NCBI GenBank assembly: GCA_963920765.1
Contig: OY987249.1
Location: 250,501-314,500, forward strand
DNA: 64,000 nucleotides
From: Ulota crispa
Lineage: Eukaryota; Streptophyta; Bryopsida; Orthotrichales; Orthotrichaceae
Direction: 5' to 3'
In this document: in pieces, positions 1 through 11,085 of the stretch
Layout: the number at the start of each line of letters is the position of its first letter
How positions within the stretch are numbered: the stretch's first letter is position 1
Notes under the pieces: model-generated
Told to the model about the DNA's origin: nothing
Database searches by the model: none
The model's input: the letters and a program-made list of their open reading frames with translations, nothing else
Program-made: the position numbers and the translations under genes

Positions 1-480
1 AGAATGTTTGAGAATCTTTTAGAATCTTTGAGAATCTTTGAGAATCTTTTAGGAATCTTTGAGAATCTTTTGGAATCTTTGGGAATCTTTGAGAGATTTT
101 TGGAATCTTTGAAAATGTTTGAGAACAATTGAGAATGTTTGAGAATGTTTGAGAATGTTTGAGAATGTTTGAGAATGTTTGAGAATGTTTGAGAATGTTT
201 GAGAATCTTTTGGAATCTTTGAGAATCTTTTGGAATCTTTGAGAATCTTTTCATGTTTTTTTGGAATCTTTGAGAATGTTCGAGAACAATTGAGAATGTT
301 TGAGAATCTTTTAGGAAATCTTTGAGAATCTTTTGGAATCTTTGGGAATCTTTTCAAGTATTTTGGAATCTTTGAGAATGTTTGAGAACAATTGAAAATC
401 TTTGAGAATCTTTGGAAATCTTTTGAGAATCTTTTTTGAAATTCAAAAAATCTTTGAAAATCTCTAAGAATTTTCAAGAA
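1..480. repeat. 10-11 bp minisatellite (GAGAATSTTT type)
   Basis: The left edge is built from short units such as gagaatgttt and gagaatcttt, sometimes with a ttggaatcttt variant. Units from about 130 to 210 are nearly perfect 10-mers; the rest vary in length and sequence. The long open frame on the minus strand here (49-477), rich in Phe, Lys, Ser and Ile, is a product of the repeat and not a gene. The array probably continues beyond the window. Confidence 0.9.
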
Positions 481-1348
481 CCTTTTTGGAATCTTTGAGA
501 ATCTTTTTAAAATCTTTATGGAATTTGTTAAAGTACTTCAAAATACTTATAGAAATAGAATCTCTTAGACTGAATTAGAGTCCTTTAGGAATCTTTTTGT
601 AAATCATCAAAATTCTTTCAAAAAACTATCACAATAGTTTAGGTTTGTTTTTGAGATCTTTCTAAAACCTTTTTGGACCTCATTAAATTTTTTTGAAGTT
701 TTCAAAAAAAAAGAATCTTTTAGAAGTTTGAGTGTACATTGACTGGTTTTATTTTCTTTACTTTTCACAATTTGGTAAGATTTAAAATTAGCAACCTTTA
801 AAGTCAAGTAAACACATGACCATAATAACAAAAAACTCAACAGTTTTTTGTTGATCTAGATACTTTTGGACACAACTTCACTAATTCAACAAATTTTTAT
901 ATAAAAAATACAACATTTTGTTGTTTTAAATACCAAAATTTCTTTACAAACAAATATAAATGATGCTCCTCAATTCTTTAAAGAAATCATAAATGTCCCT
1001 TAAGGATTAAAAGTACCAAAAATATCTTTGTGTTACATGATAACCAAGTGTATAGTTTAATGCAAATTCTTACAAGAAACCAAAGGTGATTTTTACATTT
1101 CAAATAACACAAGGATACATTTAACATTTCAAAATAGAAGAGCTTTTTTTTTAATTTTCCAAAATAATAGGAATACAATTGATATTCCTACAAAAAATAA
1201 GGACTATTTTTTATGTTTCACATATTTTCAGGGTAAACTTGATATCTTGAAAGACTTAAAGGGTACTTTAGTAATTTTCCTTCTATTACTAACCAAATGA
1301 ATTAAAAAAAAACAATCTTATAAAATATTTTTATAAGCTTTAAAAGAT
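481..1348. other. AT-rich spacer, nothing recognised
   Basis: Decaying copies of the neighbouring minisatellite fade out by about 600. The rest is AT-rich with only short chance reading frames and no repeat ends or coding signature that I can see. Confidence 0.6.
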
Positions 1349-1760
1349 GGGAATTGACATGTGTACCACACTCTTCCAATTACTATACCACACCATGAGG
1401 TAAATTTTAAATTTCTACTATCAAAAAGCTGAATTTGAAAATTTTGAATTCAGATTTGGACTTAGAGACCATGGTATTGTCTAGAACCATAAAAAAAGTT
1501 GCAATTCAACAACACCCAATGAAAAAGTTTAGTTAGGGAGAAAATTGTTAATTTTATTTTTGTTTGTAAAAAAAGATAAGCTTTTTCATTGGGTGTTGTT
1601 GAATTGCAACTTTTTTTATGGTCCTAGACAATACCATGGTCTCTAAGTCCAAATTTGAATTCAAAATTCTCAAACTCAAATTTTTGATGGTAGAAATCTA
1701 AAATTTACCCCAAAGGTGTGGTACAGTAGTTCAAAGGGTGTGGTTCACATATTAATGCCC
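1349..1760. mobile_element. Foldback (long inverted repeat) element
   Basis: Two arms of about 180 bp (1349-1527 and 1581-1760) are imperfect reverse complements around a spacer of about 53 bp. Matching landmarks include accatggtattgtctagaac on the left and its complement on the right, and caacacccaatgaaaaag against ctttttcattgggtgttg. The outer ends read GGGAATTGACATGTG and CACATATTAATGCCC. A target duplication is not clear, so the superfamily is unassigned. A transcript would form a long hairpin. Confidence 0.8.
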
Positions 1761-2261
1761 TTACAAAATATCCAAAACTAATCAAAAGTCAATAGAATTT
1801 TGATTTTATAATTGCAAGGATTTAATTTTGTAACTTTTCACAACTTCATGTTATTTGAAGCTATCAAACTATGGAGGCTATTTTTAACAAAATAAGGTTC
1901 TTTTTACAAAAAAACTAACACTAAATAATAATTATTAATGAATCCAACCTTTGCCTGCAACAATCCTTATGAGATTTGTGAATTCCAAAAAAAATTATAA
2001 ACAAAATCAAAAGGATGGAAATAAACAATTTATTTAAAATTTCTAAACACCTTTTTTGATTTTAGCTCATAACTTTTGATAAAAAGATTGAAATCCAAAA
2101 AAAATTGTTGGAGGTAAAAGTAAAACACATTTACCAACTATTCCTAGTTCTAAGTTTTTTGAAAAAAAGTCCTTTAATGGGCGGAAATAGCCTCCAAAGT
2201 TTACTGGATTACTAAAGACATGAACATTTAATGTACAAATAGAATCAAGATACTAATGCAT

Positions 2262-2400
2262 GCATGTGCATTTGCACATTCTCTAGTGGTTTTGAGAATG
2301 TGTTAAGGTTGTGGTGTGTGAGAGGAGAGGTGGAGGGTTCAAACCCCGATACCGGCAGCTACCCGTGAATTTGGGCAGCTGCCCATCCCCCTAAAAAGTT
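2262..2400 (+). mobile_element. Possible SINE head (tRNA-like promoter boxes)
   Basis: Near 2335 the sequence agggttcaaaccccgatacc closely resembles a pol III B box (GGTTCRANNCC). About 45-50 bp upstream, ctctagtggttttgagaatg could serve as a degraded A box. This spacing is that of a tRNA-derived SINE. No clover-leaf can be drawn, no clear tail or target duplication is seen, and it is not a functional tRNA gene. Assignment is tentative. Confidence 0.35.
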
Positions 2401-4485
2401 CACATTTTCGTAAAATAATAACAAATTCTATGAAAAAAAATTTTAAAAATGAAAAGAAATAGAATTGAACAACATAAAATACGTAATAGAAATCAACAAC
2501 AAATTAATAGAAAATTGTAAATAATCAACAGAAAAGTACCCAAATCAACTTGACCAAATTCACAGAAAAAATCAACAGTTTTTGGTTGAAATTCTGTTGA
2601 TTTTGTGCTGAATTTTCTACTAGTGTTAAGATGACGTGTTTGCCCTCAGCAACCTAATATCCTACTTTCAAATATACATGTAGTTGGCTTCACATCACAT
2701 TATCCGTACTTTGAAAGTCTATAATATTCTGGATAAGTTGTGACAAGATTTAATACATTTTGTTGCTCCAGCTACGTGTCTTGCTGACCATGAGTGTAAA
2801 AATCATTTACAGAATTTATGTGTAATGTAAACAAAATAACATTGACTTTTTTAATTTTGCGTTTGGTCAAATATGTTTTCTAAAAAAAATCTTTTACAAA
2901 AACTAATGTGATCTAAATAAAATATTACAAATTTTGGCAACTTTTATAATATTCACTTAATAATATATTAGCATTTTGTGAACTATTCAAGTACTTATCT
3001 ACTATTGGTTTTGTCTTAGATAGCACTTTTGGTTAATGAATTTTTATATTTTGTCTCCAAATATTCATGTATATCGTTGTGTACAAGTCATTGATTTGTA
3101 CAAAAGATAAGGATGTCTCAGAGTGGGTATAGAAAAGCTGGTAGATAAGAGAAGATATTCATTTCCATAAAATAAGAGAAAAGCTTGCTATACAAATTTA
3201 CTAGGACCATTGTGAAATACATGCACATGCCCTAATACACAACAACTTTGTTCTATTGATACTATTCAAGTGGCTTTGGAATCTCCTAAATTACATTATA
3301 TTCCAAAGTTTCAACTTCCATTCCCTCTTTTCTACTTGCTATCTATTGCTTGCTTTTAAAACTTGGTATAGACATTCAATAAAATCTCTAGCTTACTATA
3401 GTTACAAGGGCTTGCCACCTAGGCGGGTTCTAAAGGCAACACTTGAGCATCATGCATTACAACCATATTCCTAAAGTCAATAGCAAAATTCTTGAATATT
3501 GTTCAATACTTGAAACTTAGTAACAAATATTGCATTTAAATAATCAAGTTTGATTGTGGGAATTTTTCCAATATTATGTGCATACTTTTTTTTCATGGAA
3601 TTTGGTCAACATTATGTTTACAAATTCATCATGATATTTTTGAGGAACTTCTTGTGTAATTATGATTATATTCTTCTCAAGAAGTTGACTTATAGATTAT
3701 GTAGGTAATACACACAAAAATATTACGCATACTTTCTTCCAAAAATGCAACATGCTTTGTCAACAAAATGTCATGCCATCCTTTAAAAATCATAAAGATT
3801 ATCACAAAAGGGTTTCAACAAGGTATGCTTCATGACCAAAAAAATTCACAAAGATGTCATTTCTTAATTTAATATAGTAAGATGCAAATACTAACCCCCT
3901 AACCCCATTATTCTTACCCATGAGCACCCATTCCTTTTAACTATCTTACGTCATTATGACTAGCCCCCTTAATAGGAAAGTTAGGCAATATTTGGATGAT
4001 TGTCAAAAGTTACTATTAAAAATGTAACTTTATGGATGAAAGTGCATCAATGGATGATTTTCTCCATGGTTTCCTTTCTTGCATGCATTCTAGGATGTGT
4101 GCCTTTAAACCAATGAAAAGCTAAATAATTCCTTGACCAAGAGTTTCTCAATTGATTATGAGATGTTTGTTGTCTTCTTAATTTTTACTTTCAACGTCAA
4201 AAATAATTTAAGGAGACTTTCCATGTGTTGATTAAGTTGGCAAAGAACCAAGAGTTCTATTAGAATTGATAAAGTATATTTCCACATTGGCAACAAAAGT
4301 TTCACCAACTATATCCACATGCAAGAAAATTCCTTTTTGTGTCCCAATTTAGTAACAAGCAAAATAAGAAAATAAGAAATTTTGATCAATACTTAAGTAT
4401 GAATCTGTGACCAGCTTTTAAAAGAAGGATTGGCAAACTTGGCCAACAGCTTATAAGAATAAAGCTAATGTGCTAAGAAGTACTA
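2401..4485. other. AT-rich spacer with a possible CACTA-type terminus
   Basis: Mostly unremarkable AT-rich sequence. At about 2611-2625 there is ttttctactagtg, which looks like the right end of a CACTA (En/Spm) element, but no matching left end was found. Small open frames here (for example 3256-3474) show no coding signature. Confidence 0.4.
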
Positions 4486-4489
4486 CTAA

Positions 4490-5330
4490 CCCCTAAAGGA
4501 CCGTTGTCCCTTCAAGGGACAATTAGGATTGCGGGCACATACCTATAGCTAAATTACTTTATGTAATATTTTGAAACTTTTAAGGAAGATGGGGAATTCA
4601 AAGATCTATGTGGGCATCAATTTTTTTCCTCATTTTGACATTCAACAAAGAAGTTATGCAAGAATTTTTGCTGCCCAAAAGAGGGAGGCAATCTAAGCAA
4701 CCCAAAAACTTCTTTAAAATTTGTATTTTTCAAAAAAAAAAATTTGAAATTTGTTCTTTAGATTTTTTTTTTAATACTTGGAAAGCTTTGAATCATTCCA
4801 TTTCAATCAATGAGATAAAAGTTATGAGATGTTTTTGTTTGTGGACAGTTACAAAATCTCTACTCTAAAATAAACTTTGAAGTCCTTTGTTTTACTCAAA
4901 TTTCAACATTTTGGAAAAATAATTAAGGTAAGAGAAGTACATTGTTTATCTCAACATTATCACCGTTGGGATTTGCATTTTTCATTTCAATAATTAAATT
5001 TTGAACAATTTAGTGATTTGACTCATTCTCTACTTCTTTTTACTTACTATTTTTTCCCATGTTTTGTATAGTTTCAATTGATTTGAAAATTCTCCCACAC
5101 ATGCCTAACTTGGTCTTCTACATGGAAAAAATAAATCTCAACTTTGTATAAAGCAATTTTTTTCATGTAAGAGTGGTCAAAGGCTTCTAAATTTTTTGCA
5201 TAGCACGGAAAAAGTCCTTTTTTTTTCACTTCAGATGTAAAGATCTCCCTCCTCTCCATCTAGAATGACCTGATTTTTTTCTCACAAGTACTTCTTCTAG
5301 TCTAAGACAAGATTTTATGGTTGGATTTCC

Positions 5331-5375
<45 letters not shown>

Positions 5376-5449
5376 ACCTTCTTACTTATCCCCTAGAAGT
5401 GATAGTTTTCAAAAAAATTTACAAAGAAAAGGGCTTGATCCTTTACGGG
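4490..5449 (+). mobile_element. TTAA-type MITE, B family, flanked by CTAA
   Basis: Starts CCCCTAAAGGACC and ends GATCCTTTACGGG. It belongs to the B family of about 920-960 bp that recurs in this window at 9937, 11234, 15041, 27819, 34449 and 45791. Here both flanks are CTAA (4486-4489 and 5450-5453) instead of TTAA. A poly(A) run of about 40 bp (about 5331-5372) lies inside. No long reading frame; non-autonomous. Assignment to a piggyBac-like group rests on the ends and the TTAA flanks of its relatives. Confidence 0.8.
5331..5372. repeat. Poly(A) tract
   Basis: A run of about 40 adenines inside the element at 4490-5449. Other copies of the family lack it, so it expanded after insertion. Confidence 0.95.
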
Positions 5450-5453
5450 CTAA

Positions 5454-6829
5454 CCAAGAACTTGGCTAGTTACATATAATTAAACTTGACATGCAATAGA
5501 AGATTATTATTACCATGAAATTGCTACAAACAAAATATGGAATCTTAACTCCAAGTGAGACATATAATATACCATTAGAAGGTATAGTAAAAAAACTCCT
5601 AACAATATATCATACATTCAATTTGGATTTAAAACCATATTACAATAATGGAATTTTGTTTAAAAAATTAGCTACAACACATTGTAAATATCAAAACATC
5701 TTACATTTTTTTTAAAATAAGGCAACCTTACTTCTTCGCTTATTTTCTTTTGTCTAGCTCACATGACACTGATTGACAAAACTTGTGTAGTTAAGAATAC
5801 TCTTTACCAAGTGAGGTAAGGGCATCATCAACCCATACACAATGTTTGGGACTAGAAACTGGCCACTTTGGCGTCACTCTTCATCCTCGTAAGTTTGTAA
5901 TCCCTTTTGCTTGACAAATCCTCTCATCCTTTATGCAATTCTCATTGTAGATTTAGGCAAAGGAGAAGATACTTGCGAGCACTTGCGAGTTGTTGCCAAG
6001 AATTTGTGAACTATTGCAAGTAACATGTCATTCCAACAACAAACGTACTAGAAAGTCCTAGGCCATTGGGAAACAAGCAAATTTGCCATTTGAGGAGGTA
6101 GTTTTGATAGGGCCATCTCCTAGTTATACATTGCAGTAGTTGCGTTGGAGCCCTAAAGGTATCTCATTCTCCCACACAATTGGCCCACATCAAGAGATAA
6201 AAAATTGCAATCCTATTCCTTGTTTTTGGTTGATGATGCTCTTAACATGGTGGAACTTCACCAATTTCAGAGGAACATCAAAGTTTGCCCTAGGGGTCTA
6301 GAAAAGGATCGGCCCAGTCCACTACTCCACTAGTTTACTCCCTCCTCCTCTCAAGATTCAATTGGTGAGCAGGGATTTTTTCTTGACAAATTTTTGCCTA
6401 AATCTTATTTCAAAATACCTATGGTTACCACCACACTAAGAATTCCAGCTAAAAAGTAGATGAAATCGCCAAATGTCTCCTTGAGCAAATACACAATTTG
6501 CCAGATTATTTTATAAAGAAGCTTTTACTAGTAAATTAATTGGATGAATGTGCACACATTGTTCATTCTTTTCAATTTCAGCTAATTTTTCCTTTCATGC
6601 CTGCAATCTAGGGTGCAAGACACTACCTCAACAAAAATAAAAATAAAAACCTGCTGGTGAGCATGCCAACATGCAAAGAGTCTGTGGTCCCATGCACCGC
6701 ACTTGCAGAGGTTCTGGGCATCTTGGTTGAGATGGCAAGTTGTTTTGTGGGACCAAGGTGGAAAATCTCAGCTTTTTTAGTTTTAGAAATAAGGATAAAG
6801 GTAATAATTTGCTTCATGCTTTGGAATTA
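5454..6829. other. Spacer, nothing recognised
   Basis: AT-rich, somewhat more mixed in composition from 5800 to 6480. Short open frames at 5515-5715 (+) and 6623-6817 (-) have no recognisable domains. No repeat ends found. Confidence 0.5.
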
Positions 6830-7661
6830 GGGCATTTTCACCGGTGGCTCAAGCTCGCTCAAAAAGTGGATGAAATGTGTCTAGGTTCCTCTCAAAACCT
6901 TCTCAAATTCTCTTAGGGTCACTTTACACATGGGGGCCGAGCCAATTTGGCTTGGGGCCAATTGCCTCAAATTTCAATCGACATTTTGCTTAAGGCTGGC
7001 CTCCACTATTAATTAAAATAAGATTGTAGTGGTGGCCAATTGTCTCATATGTAAAGGCCTTAAGGCCAAGGATTTGGGCCAATTCAATAAAGTTAAGCCA
7101 TCTTTACACTAGAGGTGAGAAGTTGTGACAAAAATCTCTTTATGGGCCATGGCTTGTTTTCAAAAAGCTAGCCTTTGGAGATAGTGGCTTCTTGTTGCAA
7201 TGTAAAGTGAGAATAGGCCACAATAATTTTTGAGATGAATTAACTTCTTTAATTTTAAAATTTTAAAATGAAACAATGACATGATGATAAACACCAAAAA
7301 AATAGATTTGGATAAAGGGGGACTTTGTCAAAATGTGCATGAACCCTAAACATGAAGTTTGATATAAACTCTGAAGTTTTTTGTTTACATTATCAAGATA
7401 TGCTATACCAATTGTCTTCATTTATTTTCTTTTTATCAACCACAAAACACTTATAATATTTTTTTTTATTAATTGGTTCTTCCAAAAATCAAGTATTATG
7501 TAGATAGTATCTAGCAAAATAAATACTATGAGTTATAGATCATTAAGAGTATCTTGCATAAAAGATGATAGAAAAAAATCAACATATCAACATATGCAAG
7601 GTTTATATAAAGACTTTGAACATGAGAAGCATAGAAGGAAAAAATGATTTGCAAATAGATA

Positions 7662-8243
7662 CTCCCTCTATCCCATTATAAAGCTCCAAAAAACTTCTCC
7701 ATGAGGGATTAAATGAAGTTTTAGTCATTATGCTAGTGACAAATGCATTCTAGAATCAATATACCACCTACCAAATATCTGCAAAATCTCAAGTTTTTAT
7801 GTTGTCGTTTAGACACCCAAATTCCTTGCAAAAAGTACCATATTTGTGCATAGTTTGTGAAGGCTGCCGGCTCCTCATTATTTTATTCTTTGTACTAATG
7901 ACACTTGCATTCTAGAATCATTATACCATCTACCAAATGTGTATAAAATCTCTAACTTTGATGTTGCTGTCTGGGCACCCAAATTCCATGCAAAAAGTAC
8001 CATATTTGTACATGTTGCTAGCTCCTCATGATTGATGATTTAAAGATTAGTAGCAATGATGGTACCTCATATGGGCAAGGCCAAGCTTGTTAGGAGAGGA
8101 ATGCTCTTCAATTGCTTAACTTGCCCCCATGAGATCATTGGACATGACAAACGCTTTCTGAGCAATTGATATTAGCAAAAATGAGATTTTAAGGGGGACA
8201 AGAACTATGCCTAATTTGGAATTTCATATTGGGACAGAAGGAG
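7662..8243. mobile_element. Stowaway-like MITE (Tc1/mariner type)
   Basis: Ends CTCCCTCTATCCCA and TGGGACAGAAGGAG match the usual plant Stowaway terminal motif. TA flanks at 7660-7661 and 8244-8245. Copy 2 of the host repeat lacks this insertion and has one TA at the equivalent place (about 12746), so the insertion and its TA duplication are shown directly. 582 bp, no coding capacity. Confidence 0.92.
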
Positions 8244-8324
8244 TACAAAATATACAAGCCTAGTGTTTTTTATACACATAAGAACTAGTTAGTAAACCCA
8301 TTTAGCAAGCTAACCACTCCATGC

Positions 8325-8360
8325 CTTTCATGCCCCCCATGCCCCCCATGCCCCCCATGC
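8325..8360. repeat. 9-bp repeat (GCCCCCCAT)
   Basis: About four units of gccccccat inside C element copy 1. A related but shuffled version occurs at about 12826-12856 in copy 2, so the run existed before the copies separated and changed length afterwards. Confidence 0.85.
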
Positions 8361-8910
8361 CTCCAATGTACAGGGGTATTATGGATTTGATTTGAGAAAC
8401 AATATATATTCTATGAAAAAAACAAAATTTTAATGAAACTTGACATTGGCCCCAAGGCCAAGAATTGGCCTCTTGTTTTTGGTGCACCCAATTCAAAGAG
8501 CTTGGGCCATGTCAAATCTTGTCTTTGTTGAATAAAAAATTCATTTCACCAAATTGGCCCTCCCTCTAGGTGTAAGGGGGTTGGGGATGATTTCAACTTT
8601 TTGTCAAATCAAAAGTCAGGATTAGTGACCTCTGACGCACTGAGTTGGCCTGGCTCACAAGTGTAAAGCGGCCCTTATTTAGCAAGTCTAGCAAGCCACT
8701 CTTCAAGCCACTATTCACGTACTATTCACCCTAAGTATAGTGAACTTTATCCTCTACTTCTTTAGATAAGTGGTCAACTGCTTATTTATGGAGTGTGTTA
8801 GACTGTAAGGCCACATTTTCAAAAAGCATGGGTGGAGATTGAGAGCCTTTAGGCCTCGCCAAACCAGATGAAAAGCTTTGAGCGAGCCTAGACTGGTGGA
8901 GATGCCCTTA

Positions 8911-9936
8911 GTCAATCTTATCCCCTCTTTGTGATTTTGGAGTAAACTAGAGTCTCTAAATCCAAGTATGACTTCAAGAATCCCAAACTCCCTCTCTTGA
9001 TAATAAATATCTAAACTCTTGCATTTGTGGTGAACAAAAGAGATGAGATTTTCCACCCTACCCCACAAAATGACATGGCATCTAACCCTAGCTGTTCTTG
9101 ACCTGACCTTAGTATATTCTATTGACAAATTTGTGGATACAAGATGGAAAAGCTTAATTTTAATTTAACTTAGCACAAAACGTAAGAATTTAGATATTTA
9201 TCATTAGGAGGGATTGCACTTGGGAATTTTGAGTTTGGATTGAGATTCACTGACCTTGGATGCGTCTATAACCTCTGAAAGAGATAAAATACACCAACTA
9301 CAAAAATAAGGGCAGATTCTCCTTTATACCCCTGTATTCTTGTATTTTGTAAGATAATTAGAGCTTTTCCACCCTAACCTCACAAAAACATGTGCGCAGT
9401 AAAGTAGTAAGCTTGAAAACTGTTCGCTCATTTTGAACCATCCAGTAGCTTGTTTTGAAATGGTGCATTGGTGGTTCTTACATTAGCCTCTTACAACTTA
9501 TTGAATGCATAGAAGAAAATTTGTTTTTAATTGCAAGAGTCAATCATTCTCCTTATTTCTTCAAATCTCTTCACAACTTGCAAGTGAACGGTTCTTGGAA
9601 GGTCTAAGGTTAATAATAGGGACCTATGACACATATACTTTGAGAATTCATAAGTAACTCAAAAATGCTTCAAAAAATATGAAACGACTTGTGTTACATT
9701 CAACATCTATTTCTCTTTGTTTGAAAAATGAAGTAAAAATCCTCCCATCCACGGAAGACCACAAAAAAGAGGGATGAGCCCTTAGATGGGCGGTTTTTGA
9801 GCGTACTACCTTATACTCATTGCAGGTTATGACATGTCAATGCCGCCAAAGCCACAGCTGATCCATTGCCCAGTTGGAATTACTGCATGGAGAAATTGTG
9901 CTCATTGCTTGAGATCCATTTTTATAATTTATTTAA
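8911..9936. other. Spacer, nothing recognised
   Basis: AT-rich sequence without repeat ends or coding signature. The small plus-strand frame at 9834-10061 runs across the boundary of the next element and is a chance frame. Confidence 0.5.
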
Positions 9937-10870
9937 ACCCCTACAAGACCAAGCCCATTTTTCTACCAAAATCATTGAAAATTGCCACTTCTAGGAGGTT
10001 TAGTAAAAAGGGATTTTATGTTTTGTTTTTGGGAAATCCAATTGTAGGGTCTTGTCCCTGATTAGAAGATGTACATGTGGGAAAAAAATCAGCTCATTCC
10101 AAATGGAGAGGAGTTAGATATTTACATCTAAAGTGAAAAAAAAAAAGTTGATTTCTATGCTGCCCAAAATTTCAGAAGCCTTTAACCACTCTTATAACAA
10201 AAAAATTGGTTTACCCAAATTTGCGCTTTATTTTTTCCATGTAGGAGATCAAGTTAGGAATAAGTGGGAGAAATTTCAAATCAATTGGAACTTCACAAGA
10301 TATGGGAAAAATTAGTAAGTAAAAAGAAGTAGATAATGAGTCAAATCACTAAATTGTTAAGAATTTAATCATTAAAATGAAAAATGCTAATCCCAAAGGT
10401 GATAATGTAGTGATAAACAATCAACTTCTCTTCCTTTAATTATTTTTCCAAAATGTTGAAATTGAGTAAAACAAAGGACTTCAAAGTTTATTTTAGAGTA
10501 GAGATTCCATAACTGCTTGCAAACTAAAACTCCTCATAACTTTCATGTCATTTAATGAAATTGAATGATTCAAAACTTCTCATAAATATAAAAAAATCTA
10601 AAGAACCAATTTCAAAATTTTATTTAAAATAACAATAAATTTTAAGGAATTTTTTGGGCTACCCAGACATGCAATCCTCCCCAAATTTTCACAAATTCAT
10701 GCATAACTTCTTCATCAAATGTTGAAATGAAGAAAATATTAGATGCCCATGTAGATTTTTGAATTTCCCACCTTCAATAAAAGTCTTAGAAAATCACACA
10801 AAATAGTTTAGCCATAAGTACATGCCCGAAGTCCAACTTGTCCCCCAAAAGGACAATGGTCCTTTAAGGG
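9937..10870 (-). mobile_element. TTAA-type MITE, B family, inverted copy
   Basis: Right end ggacaatggtcctttaaggg is followed by TTAA (10871-10874); left end reads TTAA-ACCCCTACAAGACC with TTAA at 9933-9936 and one extra A. Internal sequence is the reverse complement of the elements at 4490 and 11234. The open frame 10133-10315 is a chance frame within it. Confidence 0.83.
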
Positions 10871-10874
10871 TTAA

Positions 10875-11085
10875 CAAATTCCCCCTAAGAGTGGCATTCA
10901 ACTCTTACTTTTATTTCAAATTTTAAGTTGATTTTTTTTAATTCACTGGGAGAGTGCTGCCACACTGCCTGGCTAATTGGCATCTAAAAAACAATTTCTT
11001 AAATATTTTTATAATATTTTTACTATACAGGCAAAGGAGATTCTTGGAAAGTCAACATAGCTAGAACGTATCAAATCATTCTAAA
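10875..11085. other. Spacer between elements
   Basis: About 210 bp of AT-rich sequence with no recognised feature. Confidence 0.5.

Larger units (their letters stand above)
6916..8674. mobile_element. Harbinger-like element (C family), copy 1, with Stowaway insertion
   Basis: Ends read GGGTCACTTTACACATGG and GTGTAAAGCGGCCC, flanked by direct TTA (6913-6915 and 8675-8677). It is colinear with copy 2 at 11086-13160. Removing the 582-bp inserted MITE leaves about 1175 bp. It retains an intact TTAA at 7060-7063, exactly where copy 2 carries a TTAA-type element. The minus-strand frame at 8302-8496 comes from internal repeats and is not a gene. It sits inside the D element. Confidence 0.85.
6830..8907. 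mobile_element. Harbinger-like MITE (D family), interrupted by a second element
   Basis: Outer ends are GGGCATTTTCACCGGTGGCT on the left and the complement-like GACTGGTGGAGATGCCC on the right, flanked by TTA at 6827-6829 and 8908-8910. A 3-bp TWA duplication and G-rich ends fit PIF/Harbinger. Without the inserted C element the original is only about 316 bp. A relative of similar size lies at 36429-36725. The minus-strand open frame 8754-9128 overlaps its right end and is not credible as a gene. Confidence 0.75.

Noticed and set aside
49..477. 142-codon minus-strand frame rich in Phe, Lys and Ser
   Set aside because: It is a translation of the 10-11 bp minisatellite.
2262..2400. Functional tRNA gene
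   Set aside because: A B-box-like motif is present but no clover-leaf fold can be drawn; better explained as a SINE-like remnant.
8302..8496. Frame with GGMGGMGGM repeats
   Set aside because: Produced by the GCCCCCCAT repeat inside a transposon.
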